The translations under genes and the position numbers were made by a program. This document shows positions 55,805-63,978 of a DNA stretch of 64,000 nt, one piece after another (position 1 is the first letter of the stretch; each line of letters opens with the position of its first letter). The notes beneath the pieces were generated by a model that saw only the letters and a list, made by a program, of their open reading frames with translations, was not told where the DNA came from and searched no databases. The DNA comes from Novispirillum itersonii (lineage in GTDB: Bacteria; Pseudomonadota; Alphaproteobacteria; Rhodospirillales; Rhodospirillaceae): assembly GCF_014205675.1 (NCBI RefSeq), contig NZ_JACIIX010000008.1, positions 146,433-210,432 of the forward strand, read 5' to 3'.

Positions 55805-56758
55805 ATGACCAGTACAGACAGCCCGTTTTCGGTGGTGCATGACCCGGTGGCCGATGCCGCCGACCTGAAAACGGTGCGGGATTTTATCCGCTACGGTGTC
55901 AGCCGCTTTAACCGGGCTGACCTGACCTATGGGCACGGCACCACCAATGCTTTTGATGAAGCGGTGTTCATGGTGCTGGAAACCCTGAAGCTGCCGATTG
56001 ATCAGCTGGACCCGTATCTGGAGGCGCGTCTGACCCGGTCGGAACGGCAGGCGGTGGCGTCGATCATCGATGCCCGGGTCACTACCCGCAAGCCGGCGCC
56101 GTATCTGACCAACAGCGCCTATATTCAGGGGGTGCCGTTCTACGTTGATGAGCGGGTGATCGTGCCGCGCTCCTACATCGGAGAGCTGCTGTTTTCCGAG
56201 ATGTTCGGCGGCGAGGATTTCACGCTGGTCGAGGACCCGACGGACGTGACGCGGGTGCTGGATCTGTGCACCGGCTCCGGCTGTCTGGCCATTCTTGCCA
56301 GTCAGATCTTTCCGGATGCCACGGTTGATGCGGTGGACCTGTCGCGGGATGCGCTGGACGTCGCCCACCGGAATGTCAGCGATCATGGTCTGGAAGACCG
56401 GATCACCCTGCTGCACGGCGACCTGTTCGCGCCGCTGAAGGGCCGGAAGTACGACCTGATCATCACCAATCCGCCCTATGTTGATGCCGAGGCGATGGCC
56501 GCCCTGCCGCCGGAATTCCGGCACGAGCCGGAAATGGCGCTGGGGTCCGGGGTGGATGGCTTTGACATTGTCCGCCGGATCCTGAAAACGGCGGCGAAGC
56601 ACCTGACCGAAGACGGTGGCCTGATCTGCGAATTCGGGACTGGCCGGGAAGTGCTGGAAGAGGAATTCCCCGATGTGGACTTCCTGTGGCTGGAAACCGC
56701 CAACAGCTTTGGCGAGGTGTTCTGGCTGACCCGCGATCAGCTGGCGGATATCCGCTGA
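55805..56758 (+). CDS. prmB: ribosomal protein uL3 N5-glutamine methyltransferase
   Basis: Methylates a glutamine of ribosomal protein L3. The 317-residue protein has the PrmB N-terminal helical domain ('DFIRYGVSRFNRADLTYGHG') and a class I methyltransferase domain. SAM motif I is 'VLDLCTGSGCLAILASQIFP', and the 'NPPYVDAEAMAALPPEFRHE' stretch carries the NPPY catalytic motif. The downstream 'EPEMALGSGVDGFDIVRRIL' is typical of the PrmB/PrmC group, and the 'YGHGT' region favours PrmB. ATG at 55805 has GGGAG upstream; a GTG three codons earlier is possible. Single gene ending at a GC-rich hairpin. Confidence 0.92.
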   Translation: MTSTDSPFSVVHDPVADAADLKTVRDFIRYGVSRFNRADLTYGHGTTNAFDEAVFMVLETLKLPIDQLDPYLEARLTRSERQAVASIIDARVTTRKPAPYLTNSAYIQGVPFYVDERVIVPRSYIGELLFSEMFGGEDFTLVEDPTDVTRVLDLCTGSGCLAILASQIFPDATVDAVDLSRDALDVAHRNVSDHGLEDRITLLHGDLFAPLKGRKYDLIITNPPYVDAEAMAALPPEFRHEPEMALGSGVDGFDIVRRILKTAAKHLTEDGGLICEFGTGREVLEEEFPDVDFLWLETANSFGEVFWLTRDQLADIR

Positions 56759-56764
56759 CGGGAT

Positions 56765-56792
56765 GGTGCCGCCGCGCCCGTGCGGCGGCACC
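56765..56792 (+). terminator. probable terminator of prmB
   Basis: An 11-bp perfect stem (GGTGCCGCCGC at 56765-56775, complement at 56782-56792) followed by GGCCTTTTG, starting 6 bp after the stop codon. Confidence 0.75.
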
Positions 56793-57074
56793 GGCCTTTT
56801 GTGCGGATCTGTGATGCTATCTTTCATCGGAACGGCCGCTTCGAGTAGGCTATAGTGGAAAAAGTCCGTTCACAAACGTCTTAAGGCAAAGACGTCTGCT
56901 GGCAGACCGCCGGTGTGGCTGTCTGGTCCGGTGTCTGCTGTGGGATGCTGCGTCCGGTCCGGGGCTGGTTCAGCCGGGGCGGGGGGCGGTTTGGCGGTGA
57001 GAAACGCTGCGACGCTTTAACAATGGGGCATGCCCTCCGATAAAGCGCCCTGCGCTTGATCAGAAAATGCTCTG

Positions 57075-57114
57075 GACCTTTACGGTCTTATGGCTCGTGA
57101 TAGACCGTAAAAGG
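57075..57114. repeat. inverted repeat in the prmB/HTH-gene intergenic region
   Basis: Arms reading CTTTACGGTCT and its complement flank an approximately 14-nt centre. It directly follows the AGAAAATGCTCT fragment near 57061, so the block looks like a composite of short mobile palindromes. Confidence 0.6.
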
Positions 57115-57311
57115 CGATTTTGGTGCGCTTTGCCCGGCCGGATGACCGAGGGCGGCGCTGTGGAAGAATCCGAATATTTTCTGATCTACGGCTTTTTTAG
57201 GCTCTGGTTGTGCGAATGATACGGAAAAAATCAGGGGTCGGCAAGCCTTGACGACAGACTTTCGGATTACTTTTCACAGCATGGAAAAATTCCGTCTGTT
57301 GAAGGGGTGGA

Positions 57312-57869
57312 ATGGTCCGAATTAATTCTGATGATCCGGTGATGATGCAGAAAAAAATCCTGTCAGATCAACCGGAACTGGCCCGCCGCATCTCCGAAAT
57401 GCTGGCCCGTTTTCCGTCCCGGAAAGCGGCGTCCCGGGTTGCCGGTAAAACGCAGGAAACCATCACCGCATGGGGGAAGGGAGAGGGGCTGGCCCAGTTT
57501 CTGGCTCTGGCGGCGGTGGCGGCGGAGGTGAATATTTCCCTCGACTGGCTTGCCTTTGGCGGGCCGGTGCCGGACGGGCAGGATAATTCCCCTGCGGATA
57601 CACCGGATCAGCAGGGGCCGGACTCTCCGCCGGTGCGCCATACGGAATGCGTGCAGCTGGCGGAAATGGCGGTGCGGACCACGTTGGACTGGCTGGCCGC
57701 CAACGACATCGATCTGCCGGGGCCGATGCTGGCCCGGCTGATCTCCAAGTCGTTCCGGGCCCTGATGGATGCACCGTCTCTGTACCGGATGTCGGTGGAG
57801 GACCAGCAGGCGGTGGTGATACAGATGCTGAACGATGGGCTGGATCTGCTGCGCCCGGCCGGGGAATGA
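57312..57869 (+). CDS. phage-CI-like helix-turn-helix protein
   Basis: A 185-residue probable DNA-binding protein. Residues about 24-80 ('ISEMLARFPSRKAASRVAGK', then 'ETITAWGKGEGLAQFLALAA' and 'ISLDWLAFG') match the N-terminal HTH of bacteriophage CI-type repressors, where 'SLDWL' closes the domain. A Pro/Asp-rich linker and a helical C-terminal half ('VQLAEMAVRTTLDWLAANDI') follow, without the S24 protease domain of a true CI repressor. No phage genes lie around it, so it is a domesticated regulator or sensor of unknown target. It lies 33 bp from, and converges on, dctR. Start has AAGGGG upstream. Confidence 0.75.
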   Translation: MVRINSDDPVMMQKKILSDQPELARRISEMLARFPSRKAASRVAGKTQETITAWGKGEGLAQFLALAAVAAEVNISLDWLAFGGPVPDGQDNSPADTPDQQGPDSPPVRHTECVQLAEMAVRTTLDWLAANDIDLPGPMLARLISKSFRALMDAPSLYRMSVEDQQAVVIQMLNDGLDLLRPAGE

Positions 57870-57901
57870 GCGGGGGCTCCTTTATCTCCCGGCCGGTGCC
57901 G

Positions 57902-58552
57902 TTACCCCAGCAGGGCCAGCATCCGTGCCAGTTCCACCGAATTCTTGACCCCCATCTTCTCGAACACATGGGCGCGGTGCATCTCCACCGTGCGCATGGA
58001 AATCGCCAGTTCGTCGGCGATGATTTTGTTCAGCTTGCCTTCAATGATTTTATCCATCACCTGCCGCTCCCGCGGGCTCAGCGAGGCCAGCCGGGCAGCG
58101 GCATCCTGCCGGGCGCTGTTCTGACTGCGGCTGCTGGCATCCAGCCGCAGGGCCTCGATGATCCGGTCAACCAGTTCGTTGTCGTTGAACGGCTTTTCAA
58201 CGAAATCATGGGCCCCCTTCTTCAGGGAGGCTACGGCGATCGGCACATCGCCATGGCCGGTCAGGAAGATCACCGGCATGCGGTTTCCGGCGTCGCGCAG
58301 CCGGTCGAACAGAGCCAGACCGCTCATGCCGTCCATGCGGATATCCAGCAGCAGGCATCCGGCGGTGTCGGGGGACCAGAGCGTCAGGAACTCTTCCGCC
58401 GAGGCAAAGGCCCGGGCCGGAACATCGCGCGATTGCAACAGCCAGACCAGCGCATCGCGGATGGCCTCGTCATCATCAACGATATAAACGCAGGACGTGT
58501 CAGACGCGGGCGGGGCGTCGGTGAAAACCGGAACGTCGGGCTGGCTGGTCAC
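57902..58552 (-). CDS. dctR: C4-dicarboxylate response regulator DctR (FixJ/NarL type)
   Basis: A two-component response regulator of 216 residues. The receiver domain has the acidic pocket 'VDDDE' near residue 26 and the phospho-acceptor aspartate in 'LLLDIRMDG' near residue 70. Lys in 'FVEKPF' completes the site. A LuxR-type HTH ('LSPRERQVMDKIIEGKLNKI' onward, about 150-214) binds DNA. The architecture matches DctR of Rhodobacter capsulatus, which activates dctPQM, and the gene is 50 bp downstream of the sensor kinase. It is FixJ-like, not the sigma-54-dependent DctD type. Confidence 0.9.
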   Translation of the reverse strand: MTSQPDVPVFTDAPPASDTSCVYIVDDDEAIRDALVWLLQSRDVPARAFASAEEFLTLWSPDTAGCLLLDIRMDGMSGLALFDRLRDAGNRMPVIFLTGHGDVPIAVASLKKGAHDFVEKPFNDNELVDRIIEALRLDASSRSQNSARQDAAARLASLSPRERQVMDKIIEGKLNKIIADELAISMRTVEMHRAHVFEKMGVKNSVELARMLALLG

Positions 58553-58602
58553 GGGGTTTCCTCGGGGATAATGCCGCTGGTTTTTGGTGCGGCCAGATTC
58601 TG

Positions 58603-60591
58603 TTAGGCCAGACTCTGGCAGGGCAGGGTGAAGCAGAAAACTGTTCCGCCCCCGTCCGGTTCCGCCTGTTCATACCACAGATGGCCGTGGTGTGCCTCAA
58701 TGATGGACCGGCAGATGCTCAGCCCCATGCCCATGCCATCGGGCTTGGTGCTGAAAAACGGGGTGAACAGCTGTGCTGCGGTTTCGGTGGAGATACCGTC
58801 GCCGTAATCCCGCACCCGCACCACGATACCGGTGTTTTCCTGTCGGGTGCTGATCACCACCCGGGCATGACCGCTGCGGCCCGGCGGCTGGGGCGAGGCA
58901 TCGATGGCGTTGCGGATCAGGTTCAGCAGCACCTGTTCAATCTGCACCCGGTCGGCGATTACCGGCGGCAGGGCCGGGGTGGGGTCAATGCTCAGGCGCA
59001 CGCCGCGCTGCACGGCGTCGCGGCTGATGAAGCCGACGGCATCCCGCACCAGCACCGCCATATCCAGCGGCGAGAAGTTGGGGCTGCTTTTCCGGGCGAA
59101 ATCATGCATGTGCCGCACGATTTTGCCCGCCCGTTTGGCCTGTCGGTCCAGCTTGTCGAGGGCGTCGGTCAGCTCCGGCACCGTGTAGCGGCCGGACTTC
59201 AGGCGGTTGAGGCAGCCGGTGGCGTAACTGGCGACCGCGGCCAGCGGCTGGTTGATCTCATGCGCCAGCGAGGAGGCCATTTCCCCCATGGTGATCAGGC
59301 GGGAGGTGTGCTGAAGGCGCTGGTCCTGACGGCGGGCCAGATCTTCCATCTGCTTGCGGTCGCTGATGTCGAGGAACGATCCCATCCAGCCGGTCTGGCG
59401 GCCGCTGGCATCGACCAGCGGGGTTTCATGGACCAGCACGTCAAACCGTGATCCGTCGCGGCGCAGGAAGCTGAGTTCAAAGCCCTCGCTGGGGCCGTTT
59501 CCGGCCAGCACCGCATCGTGCAGGGCCTGTGCCCGTTCGACCCCGGCCGGATCCCAGTAGGCCATTGGCGGGGTCATGCCGATCAGGTCTTCCGGGGTGT
59601 AGCCGACCATCGAGCAGAAGGCCTGATTGACATAGGTGATGCGGCCATCCATATCCCGCGCCCGCATGCCGACGGTCAGGCTGTTTTCCATGGCACGGCG
59701 GAAGGCGATTTCCTCGCGCAGGGCCTGTTCGGCTTTCAGGCGGCGGCGGATGTGCCGGGCCAGCGCCACCAGACTGCCGACGGTGGAAACGGTCAGCACG
59801 CCGATCGCGGTCAGGATCAGCCACCGGCTGCGCTTGCCCTGCGCCGGGTAGGGGGTGGCCCGCAGATAGAGCCCGCCGCCGGGGGGATCAAACACCATGG
59901 TATGGGCGGCAGCCAGACTGATGACATCGGCCCCGACGCGCGAGGTGGAGACAATCGGCACCCCGTCGGTATCGAGAATTTCCAGCCGGTAGTTTTCGGC
60001 AAACCACCACGGAATATGCCGGGTCAGCAGGGCATCCAGCGACAGGGTGGCGCTGACCGCGCCGGTGAAGGTCTGGCCGTCAAACACCGGGGCCACCACT
60101 TCCAGCCCCATGTCCCCGGACGGCGTCATAAAGGGCTGGCTGAAGGTGGCCCGGCCAAGGGCGCGGACGCTGGCCATCGCCTTCTGGCGCTGGATTTCCC
60201 CCCGGGCCATGGCAGCAGGATTGCTGATCGGCGGGATGCTCAGCGTGGCTGCGCCATGGTCATCAAGGACGCGGATCCGGCTGAGTTCACTCTGGGCATT
60301 CAGCAGGGCACCGGCCTGACGCTGGAGGCGGTCAAGGTCTCCGGCAGCGGCCAGCTGGGCCAGTCCGGTCATGCGTTCCTGCGTGGTGGTCAGAAGGAAT
60401 CGGAGGTCCTGTTCCACCCACAGCACGTCCTTGATGGTGCGTTCCTGCTCCGACTGGGTCTCGGCGGAATGGACCAGCGACATAAGCACCGCAACAAGGC
60501 CCGCCGTCAGCAGCACCAGCAAAGCGGGTAAAAATGGCAGAAACTGGCGGCCGAAGCGGCGGTCCGGCCAGAGTGTGCGGTGCGAAGACAT
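58603..60591 (-). CDS. dctS: C4-dicarboxylate sensor histidine kinase DctS
   Basis: A 662-residue membrane kinase. TM1 (about 17-40) and TM2 (about 255-280, 'LILTAIGVLTVSTVGSLVAL') bracket a periplasmic Cache-like sensor. A PAS domain ('VGMRARDMDGRITYVNQAFC' onward, about 310-420) follows. The HisKA H-box 'SSLAHEINQPLAAV' holds the phospho-histidine near residue 440. HATPase motifs are 'NLIRNAIDAS', 'DYGDGIS' and 'GMGMGLSICRSIIEAHHG'. The layout is that of DctS of Rhodobacter, which senses malate or succinate. Divergent from dctP with 128 bp between starts, upstream of dctR. Confidence 0.92.
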   Translation of the reverse strand: MSSHRTLWPDRRFGRQFLPFLPALLVLLTAGLVAVLMSLVHSAETQSEQERTIKDVLWVEQDLRFLLTTTQERMTGLAQLAAAGDLDRLQRQAGALLNAQSELSRIRVLDDHGAATLSIPPISNPAAMARGEIQRQKAMASVRALGRATFSQPFMTPSGDMGLEVVAPVFDGQTFTGAVSATLSLDALLTRHIPWWFAENYRLEILDTDGVPIVSTSRVGADVISLAAAHTMVFDPPGGGLYLRATPYPAQGKRSRWLILTAIGVLTVSTVGSLVALARHIRRRLKAEQALREEIAFRRAMENSLTVGMRARDMDGRITYVNQAFCSMVGYTPEDLIGMTPPMAYWDPAGVERAQALHDAVLAGNGPSEGFELSFLRRDGSRFDVLVHETPLVDASGRQTGWMGSFLDISDRKQMEDLARRQDQRLQHTSRLITMGEMASSLAHEINQPLAAVASYATGCLNRLKSGRYTVPELTDALDKLDRQAKRAGKIVRHMHDFARKSSPNFSPLDMAVLVRDAVGFISRDAVQRGVRLSIDPTPALPPVIADRVQIEQVLLNLIRNAIDASPQPPGRSGHARVVISTRQENTGIVVRVRDYGDGISTETAAQLFTPFFSTKPDGMGMGLSICRSIIEAHHGHLWYEQAEPDGGGTVFCFTLPCQSLA

Positions 60592-60719
60592 GACGAATAT
60601 GCAGCCCTGTTATGCCACCTGCGGATATCCACACATTGCAACGGGGAACAGACCGGCGCAGAACGTGAGGCAGCGGTGCGGAGTCATCGTATTATCACTA
60701 AATCAACGGGAGTAGGTCC

Positions 60720-61709
60720 ATGAAGATGTCCCGCCTTGTGTGCGGCCTGGTGGCCGGTATGCTGCTGTCTGCCCCGGCGCTGGCCGCTGATCCGATCGTG
60801 ATCAAGTTCAGCCACGTCGTCGCCATCGATACCCCGAAGGGCAAGGCCGCCGACAAGTTCAAGGAACTGGCTGAGCGTTACACCAACAACGCGGTGAAGG
60901 TGGAAGTCTACCCGAACAGCCAGCTTTACAAGGACAAGGAAGAGCTTGAGGCCCTTCAGCTGGGTGCCGTGCAGATGCTAGCCCCGTCGCTGGCCAAGTT
61001 CGGCCCGCTGGGCGTGAAGGAATTCGAAGCCTTCGATATCCCCTACATCCTGCCGGACAAGACCGTCCTGCGCAAAGTGACCAACGGCCCGGTCGGCCGT
61101 AAGCTGCTGGACAAGCTGGAAAGCAAGGGCATCAAGGGCCTTGCCTACTGGGATAACGGCTTCAAGATCATGAGCGCCAATAAGCCGCTGGTCAAGGTCG
61201 CCGACTTCCAGGGCCTGAAGATGCGCATTCAGTCCTCCAAGGTGCTGGATGCCCAGATGCGCGCCCTTGGTGCCCTGCCGCAGGTGATGGCCTTCTCCGA
61301 AGTGTATCAGGCCCTCCAGACCGGTGTGGTTGACGGCACTGAAAACCCGCCGTCCAACATGTTCACCCAGAAGATGCACGAAGTGCAGAAGCATGCCACC
61401 GTCTCCAACCATGGCTACCTCGGCTATGCGGTGATCGTGAACAAGGCGTTCTGGGATGGCCTGCCGGGTGAGGTGCGGACCAATCTGGAAAAGGCGATGG
61501 CTGAATCCACTGCCTATGCCAACATGATCGCCGAGGAAGAAAACGTGAAGGCGCTGGAAGGCATCAAGGCTTCCGGCAAGACCCAGATCCATGTTCAGAC
61601 CGCTGAGGAAGCGGCTGAGTGGAAGAAGGCCCTTCAGCCGGTGCGCGAAGAAATGGCCGGCCGCGTCGGCAAGGATCTGATCGAAGCGTTTGAAGCCGAA
61701 GCGAAATAA
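60720..61709 (+). CDS. dctP: TRAP transporter C4-dicarboxylate-binding protein
   Basis: The periplasmic receptor of a TRAP transporter, 329 residues, with a Sec signal peptide ('MLLSAPALA-ADPIVI', cleaved near residue 22). The mature part has the DctP pattern 'IKFSHVVAIDTPKGKAADKF', 'VEVYPNSQLYKDKEELEALQ', 'KMRIQSSKVLDAQMRALGAL' (with the ligand carboxylate-binding arginine) and 'VVDGTENPPSNMFTQKMHEV'. The close adjacency of dctQ, dctM and the DctSR pair supports malate, succinate or fumarate as substrate. First gene of dctPQM. Confidence 0.95.
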   Translation: MKMSRLVCGLVAGMLLSAPALAADPIVIKFSHVVAIDTPKGKAADKFKELAERYTNNAVKVEVYPNSQLYKDKEELEALQLGAVQMLAPSLAKFGPLGVKEFEAFDIPYILPDKTVLRKVTNGPVGRKLLDKLESKGIKGLAYWDNGFKIMSANKPLVKVADFQGLKMRIQSSKVLDAQMRALGALPQVMAFSEVYQALQTGVVDGTENPPSNMFTQKMHEVQKHATVSNHGYLGYAVIVNKAFWDGLPGEVRTNLEKAMAESTAYANMIAEEENVKALEGIKASGKTQIHVQTAEEAAEWKKALQPVREEMAGRVGKDLIEAFEAEAK

Positions 61710-61830
61710 TCCGCTTCCCGTTCTCCGGCCCGGTTGTTTTCCTGTAATCCCCCTGCCTTTTTAAAGACGGGGCGCGGTGGAAAAAGCCGGGCCGGACTGT
61801 ATCGGCCCCCTGCCATACCGGACACCAATC

Positions 61831-62481
61831 ATGAAATTCCTCGACCATCTTGAGGAGTGGCTGATCGCCACCCTGATGGCGGCGGCGACCCTTGTCATCT
61901 TCGCGGCCGTCATGCACCGCTACGCTTCCGGCGTATCGTTCCTCTTCCCGATCACCCGGCACATCCACATGGCATGGGCGCAGGAACTGTGCATCTACAT
62001 GTTCGTGTGGATGGCCAAGTTCGGCGCGGCGTATGGGGTGCGTACCGGCATCCATGTTGGCGTGGATGTGCTGATCAACCGTCTCAGCCCGTCGAACCGC
62101 TCCAAGTTCATCCTGTTCGGTCTGTGCGCCGGGGCGCTGTTCACCGGCATCGTCGGCACGCTGGGGGCTGAGTTCGTCTGGAAGATCGGTCACACCGATC
62201 AGGTGTCGGCGGACATGGAAATCCCGATGTGGTGGGTGTACATGGCCATCCCCTGCGGGTCTTACCTGATGTGCTTCCGCTTCCTGCAGGTGGCGGTCAA
62301 CTTCATCCGCACCGGGTCCCTGCCGACCCATGACCACGCCCACGTCGCGGGCATGGAAGAGGAAGAGGGGCAGGATATCAACTGGTTCCAGATGCAAGAC
62401 GGCCTGCACCCGAAAGATGTCGCCCATAACGAAGGCGCTGGCACCAAAGGGTCCGGGAACCAGAACGGGGAGAAGCACTGA
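61831..62481 (+). CDS. dctQ: TRAP transporter small permease DctQ
   Basis: A 216-residue four-helix membrane protein. 'WLIATLMAAATLVIFAAVMH' (TM1), 'AWAQELCIYMFVWMAKFGAA' (TM2, with the conserved acidic residue), 'SKFILFGLCAGALFTGIVGT' (TM3) and 'WWVYMAIPCGSYLMCFRFLQ' (TM4) follow the DctQ pattern. The C-terminus is long, His- and Glu-rich and hydrophilic, a feature I would expect to be cytoplasmic. I used the ATG at 61831. The stop overlaps the dctM start by one base. Confidence 0.93.
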   Translation: MKFLDHLEEWLIATLMAAATLVIFAAVMHRYASGVSFLFPITRHIHMAWAQELCIYMFVWMAKFGAAYGVRTGIHVGVDVLINRLSPSNRSKFILFGLCAGALFTGIVGTLGAEFVWKIGHTDQVSADMEIPMWWVYMAIPCGSYLMCFRFLQVAVNFIRTGSLPTHDHAHVAGMEEEEGQDINWFQMQDGLHPKDVAHNEGAGTKGSGNQNGEKH

Positions 62482-63764
62482 TGAACGCCGCCATCATTTT
62501 CGGGCTGCTGCTGACCCTGATGCTGACCGGCATGCCGATCTCCATCTCGCTCGGCCTGACCGTTCTGACCTTCCTGTTCACCATGACCCATGTGCCGATT
62601 GAGGCCGTGGCCCTGAAGCTGTTCACCGGTATCGAGAAGTTCGAGATCATGGCGATCCCGTTCTTCATTCTGGCCGGTAACTTCCTGACCCATGGCGGCG
62701 TCGCCCGCCGCATGATCAACTTTGCCACGGCGATGGTCGGGCACTGGCATGGCGGTCTGGGTCTGGCCGGTGTTGTGGCCTGTGCGCTGTTTGCTGCCGT
62801 GTCGGGATCCAGCCCGGCCACCGTGGTCGCCATCGGCTCCATCCTGCTGCCCGCCATGGTCAAGCAGGGTTTCCCGAACCGCTTCGGTGCCGGGGTCATC
62901 ACCACCTCCGGGGCGCTGGGCATCCTGATTCCGCCGTCGATCGTGATGGTGATGTATTCGGTGTCCACCAATACCTCCGTCGGGCAGCTGTTCATGGCCG
63001 GTGTGGTGCCGGGCCTGATGCTGGCGACCCTGCTGGGGGTCACCACCTGGTACCGCGCGTGGAAGTTCGGCTATCCCCGTATGCCCAAGGCCACCTTCGG
63101 GGAACGCCTGAAGGCGCTGAAGGAAAGCATCTGGGGGCTGCTGCTGATCGTCATCGTCATCGGCGGGATCTATTCGGGGATCTTCACCCCGACTGAAGCC
63201 GCCGCGATGAGCGCCGTCTATGCCTTCATCATTGCCGTGTTCGTGTATAAGGACATGACCCTGAAGCAGGTGCCGCAGGTGCTGCTGTCGTCGGCCAATA
63301 TGTCGGCGATGCTGCTGTACATCATCACCAACGCGGTGCTGTTCTCCTTCCTGATGACGTCTGAAAACATTCCGCAGAGCATGGCGGCATGGATTCAGGG
63401 CCACAATCTGGCACCGTGGGTGTTCCTGCTGGTGGTCAACGTGCTGCTGCTGATGGCCGGGAATTTCATGGAGCCGTCCTCGATCGTGCTGATCATGGCA
63501 CCGATCCTGTTCCCGGTGGCGGTCAGCCTGGGTATTGATCCGGTGCACTTCGGCATCCTGATCGTGGTGAACATGGAAGTGGGGATGTGCCATCCGCCGG
63601 TCGGCCTTAACCTCTACGTCGCCTCCGGGATCACCAAAATGGGGATTACCGAGCTGACGGTGGCGGTGGCGCCGTGGCTGCTGACCATGCTCGGCTTCCT
63701 GATGCTGGTCACCTACATTCCGGCGATCAGTCTGTGGCTGCCGACGGCACTGGGGATGCGCTGA
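62481..63764 (+). CDS. dctM: TRAP transporter large permease DctM
   Basis: A 427-residue Na+-coupled transport subunit with about twelve helices. Typical segments include 'GMPISISLGLTVLTFLFTMT', 'AIPFFILAGNFLTHGGVARR', 'AAVSGSSPATVVAIGSILLP' (the DctM GSSxATVxxxG-type motif), 'GALGILIPPSIVMVMYSV' and 'VNMEVGMCHPPVGLNLYVAS' near the C-terminus. The start ATG overlaps the dctQ stop (TGATG), so the two subunits are translationally coupled. A strong terminator follows. Confidence 0.95.
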   Translation: MNAAIIFGLLLTLMLTGMPISISLGLTVLTFLFTMTHVPIEAVALKLFTGIEKFEIMAIPFFILAGNFLTHGGVARRMINFATAMVGHWHGGLGLAGVVACALFAAVSGSSPATVVAIGSILLPAMVKQGFPNRFGAGVITTSGALGILIPPSIVMVMYSVSTNTSVGQLFMAGVVPGLMLATLLGVTTWYRAWKFGYPRMPKATFGERLKALKESIWGLLLIVIVIGGIYSGIFTPTEAAAMSAVYAFIIAVFVYKDMTLKQVPQVLLSSANMSAMLLYIITNAVLFSFLMTSENIPQSMAAWIQGHNLAPWVFLLVVNVLLLMAGNFMEPSSIVLIMAPILFPVAVSLGIDPVHFGILIVVNMEVGMCHPPVGLNLYVASGITKMGITELTVAVAPWLLTMLGFLMLVTYIPAISLWLPTALGMR

Positions 63765-63799
63765 CCGGATCTGAAAAGAATACCCCTGAGCAGACTGAA

Positions 63800-63832
63800 A
63801 CCCCCGCCGGGAGACCGGCGGGGGTCTTTTTT
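63800..63832 (+). terminator. rho-independent terminator of dctPQM
   Basis: ACCCCCGCCGG (63800-63810) pairs with CCGGCGGGGGT (63815-63825) around a GAGA tetraloop, followed by CTTTTTT. Confidence 0.92.
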
Positions 63833-63860
63833 GGTCTCTGAAGGGGAAAGGGGGAGTGTC

Positions 63861-63908
63861 AGAGCGTTTTCAGCAAAAGTGGACACCGGTTTTGCGGTTG
63901 AAAACGCT
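63861..63908. repeat. 48-bp interspersed palindromic repeat, copy 2
   Basis: Identical over 48 bases to copy 1 at 55658-55705, from AGAGCGTTTTC to AAAACGCT. The flanks differ, so only the element is shared. It lies 30 bp after the dctPQM terminator. Confidence 0.85.
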
Positions 63909-63948
63909 TGTCTTATGAATTTCCGTGCCGATAGGCGATAAAGGAACA

Positions 63949-63978
63949 GCTGGGAGAGGGTAGCAGCCCTCTCCCAGC
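63949..63978. terminator. hairpin at the window end
   Basis: A 12-bp perfect stem (GCTGGGAGAGGG at 63949-63960, complement at 63967-63978) with a 6-nt loop. It may terminate a minus-strand gene beyond the window; there is no strong T-run. Confidence 0.5.

Larger units (their letters stand above)
56759..57311. other. 553-bp intergenic region with several degenerate palindromes
   Basis: No gene is supported. It contains the prmB terminator, a small ACGTCTT/AAGACGT hairpin near 56876, an AGAAAATGCTCT fragment of an interspersed repeat near 57061, and a larger inverted repeat at 57075-57114. It is probably a sink for repeat fragments, plus the promoter of the HTH gene. Confidence 0.55.

Noticed and set aside
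57312..57869. Remnant prophage around the CI-like gene.
   Set aside because: No integrase, structural, lysis or att-like sequence is nearby; neighbours are ordinary chromosomal genes.
60592..60719. A sigma-54 promoter for dctPQM.
   Set aside because: No GG-N10-GC element with the expected flanks is visible, and the regulator is FixJ-type rather than the sigma-54-activating DctD type.
62262..63593. A 443-codon open frame opposite dctM.
   Set aside because: Gln/His-rich antisense of a conserved TRAP permease; no start site or similarity.
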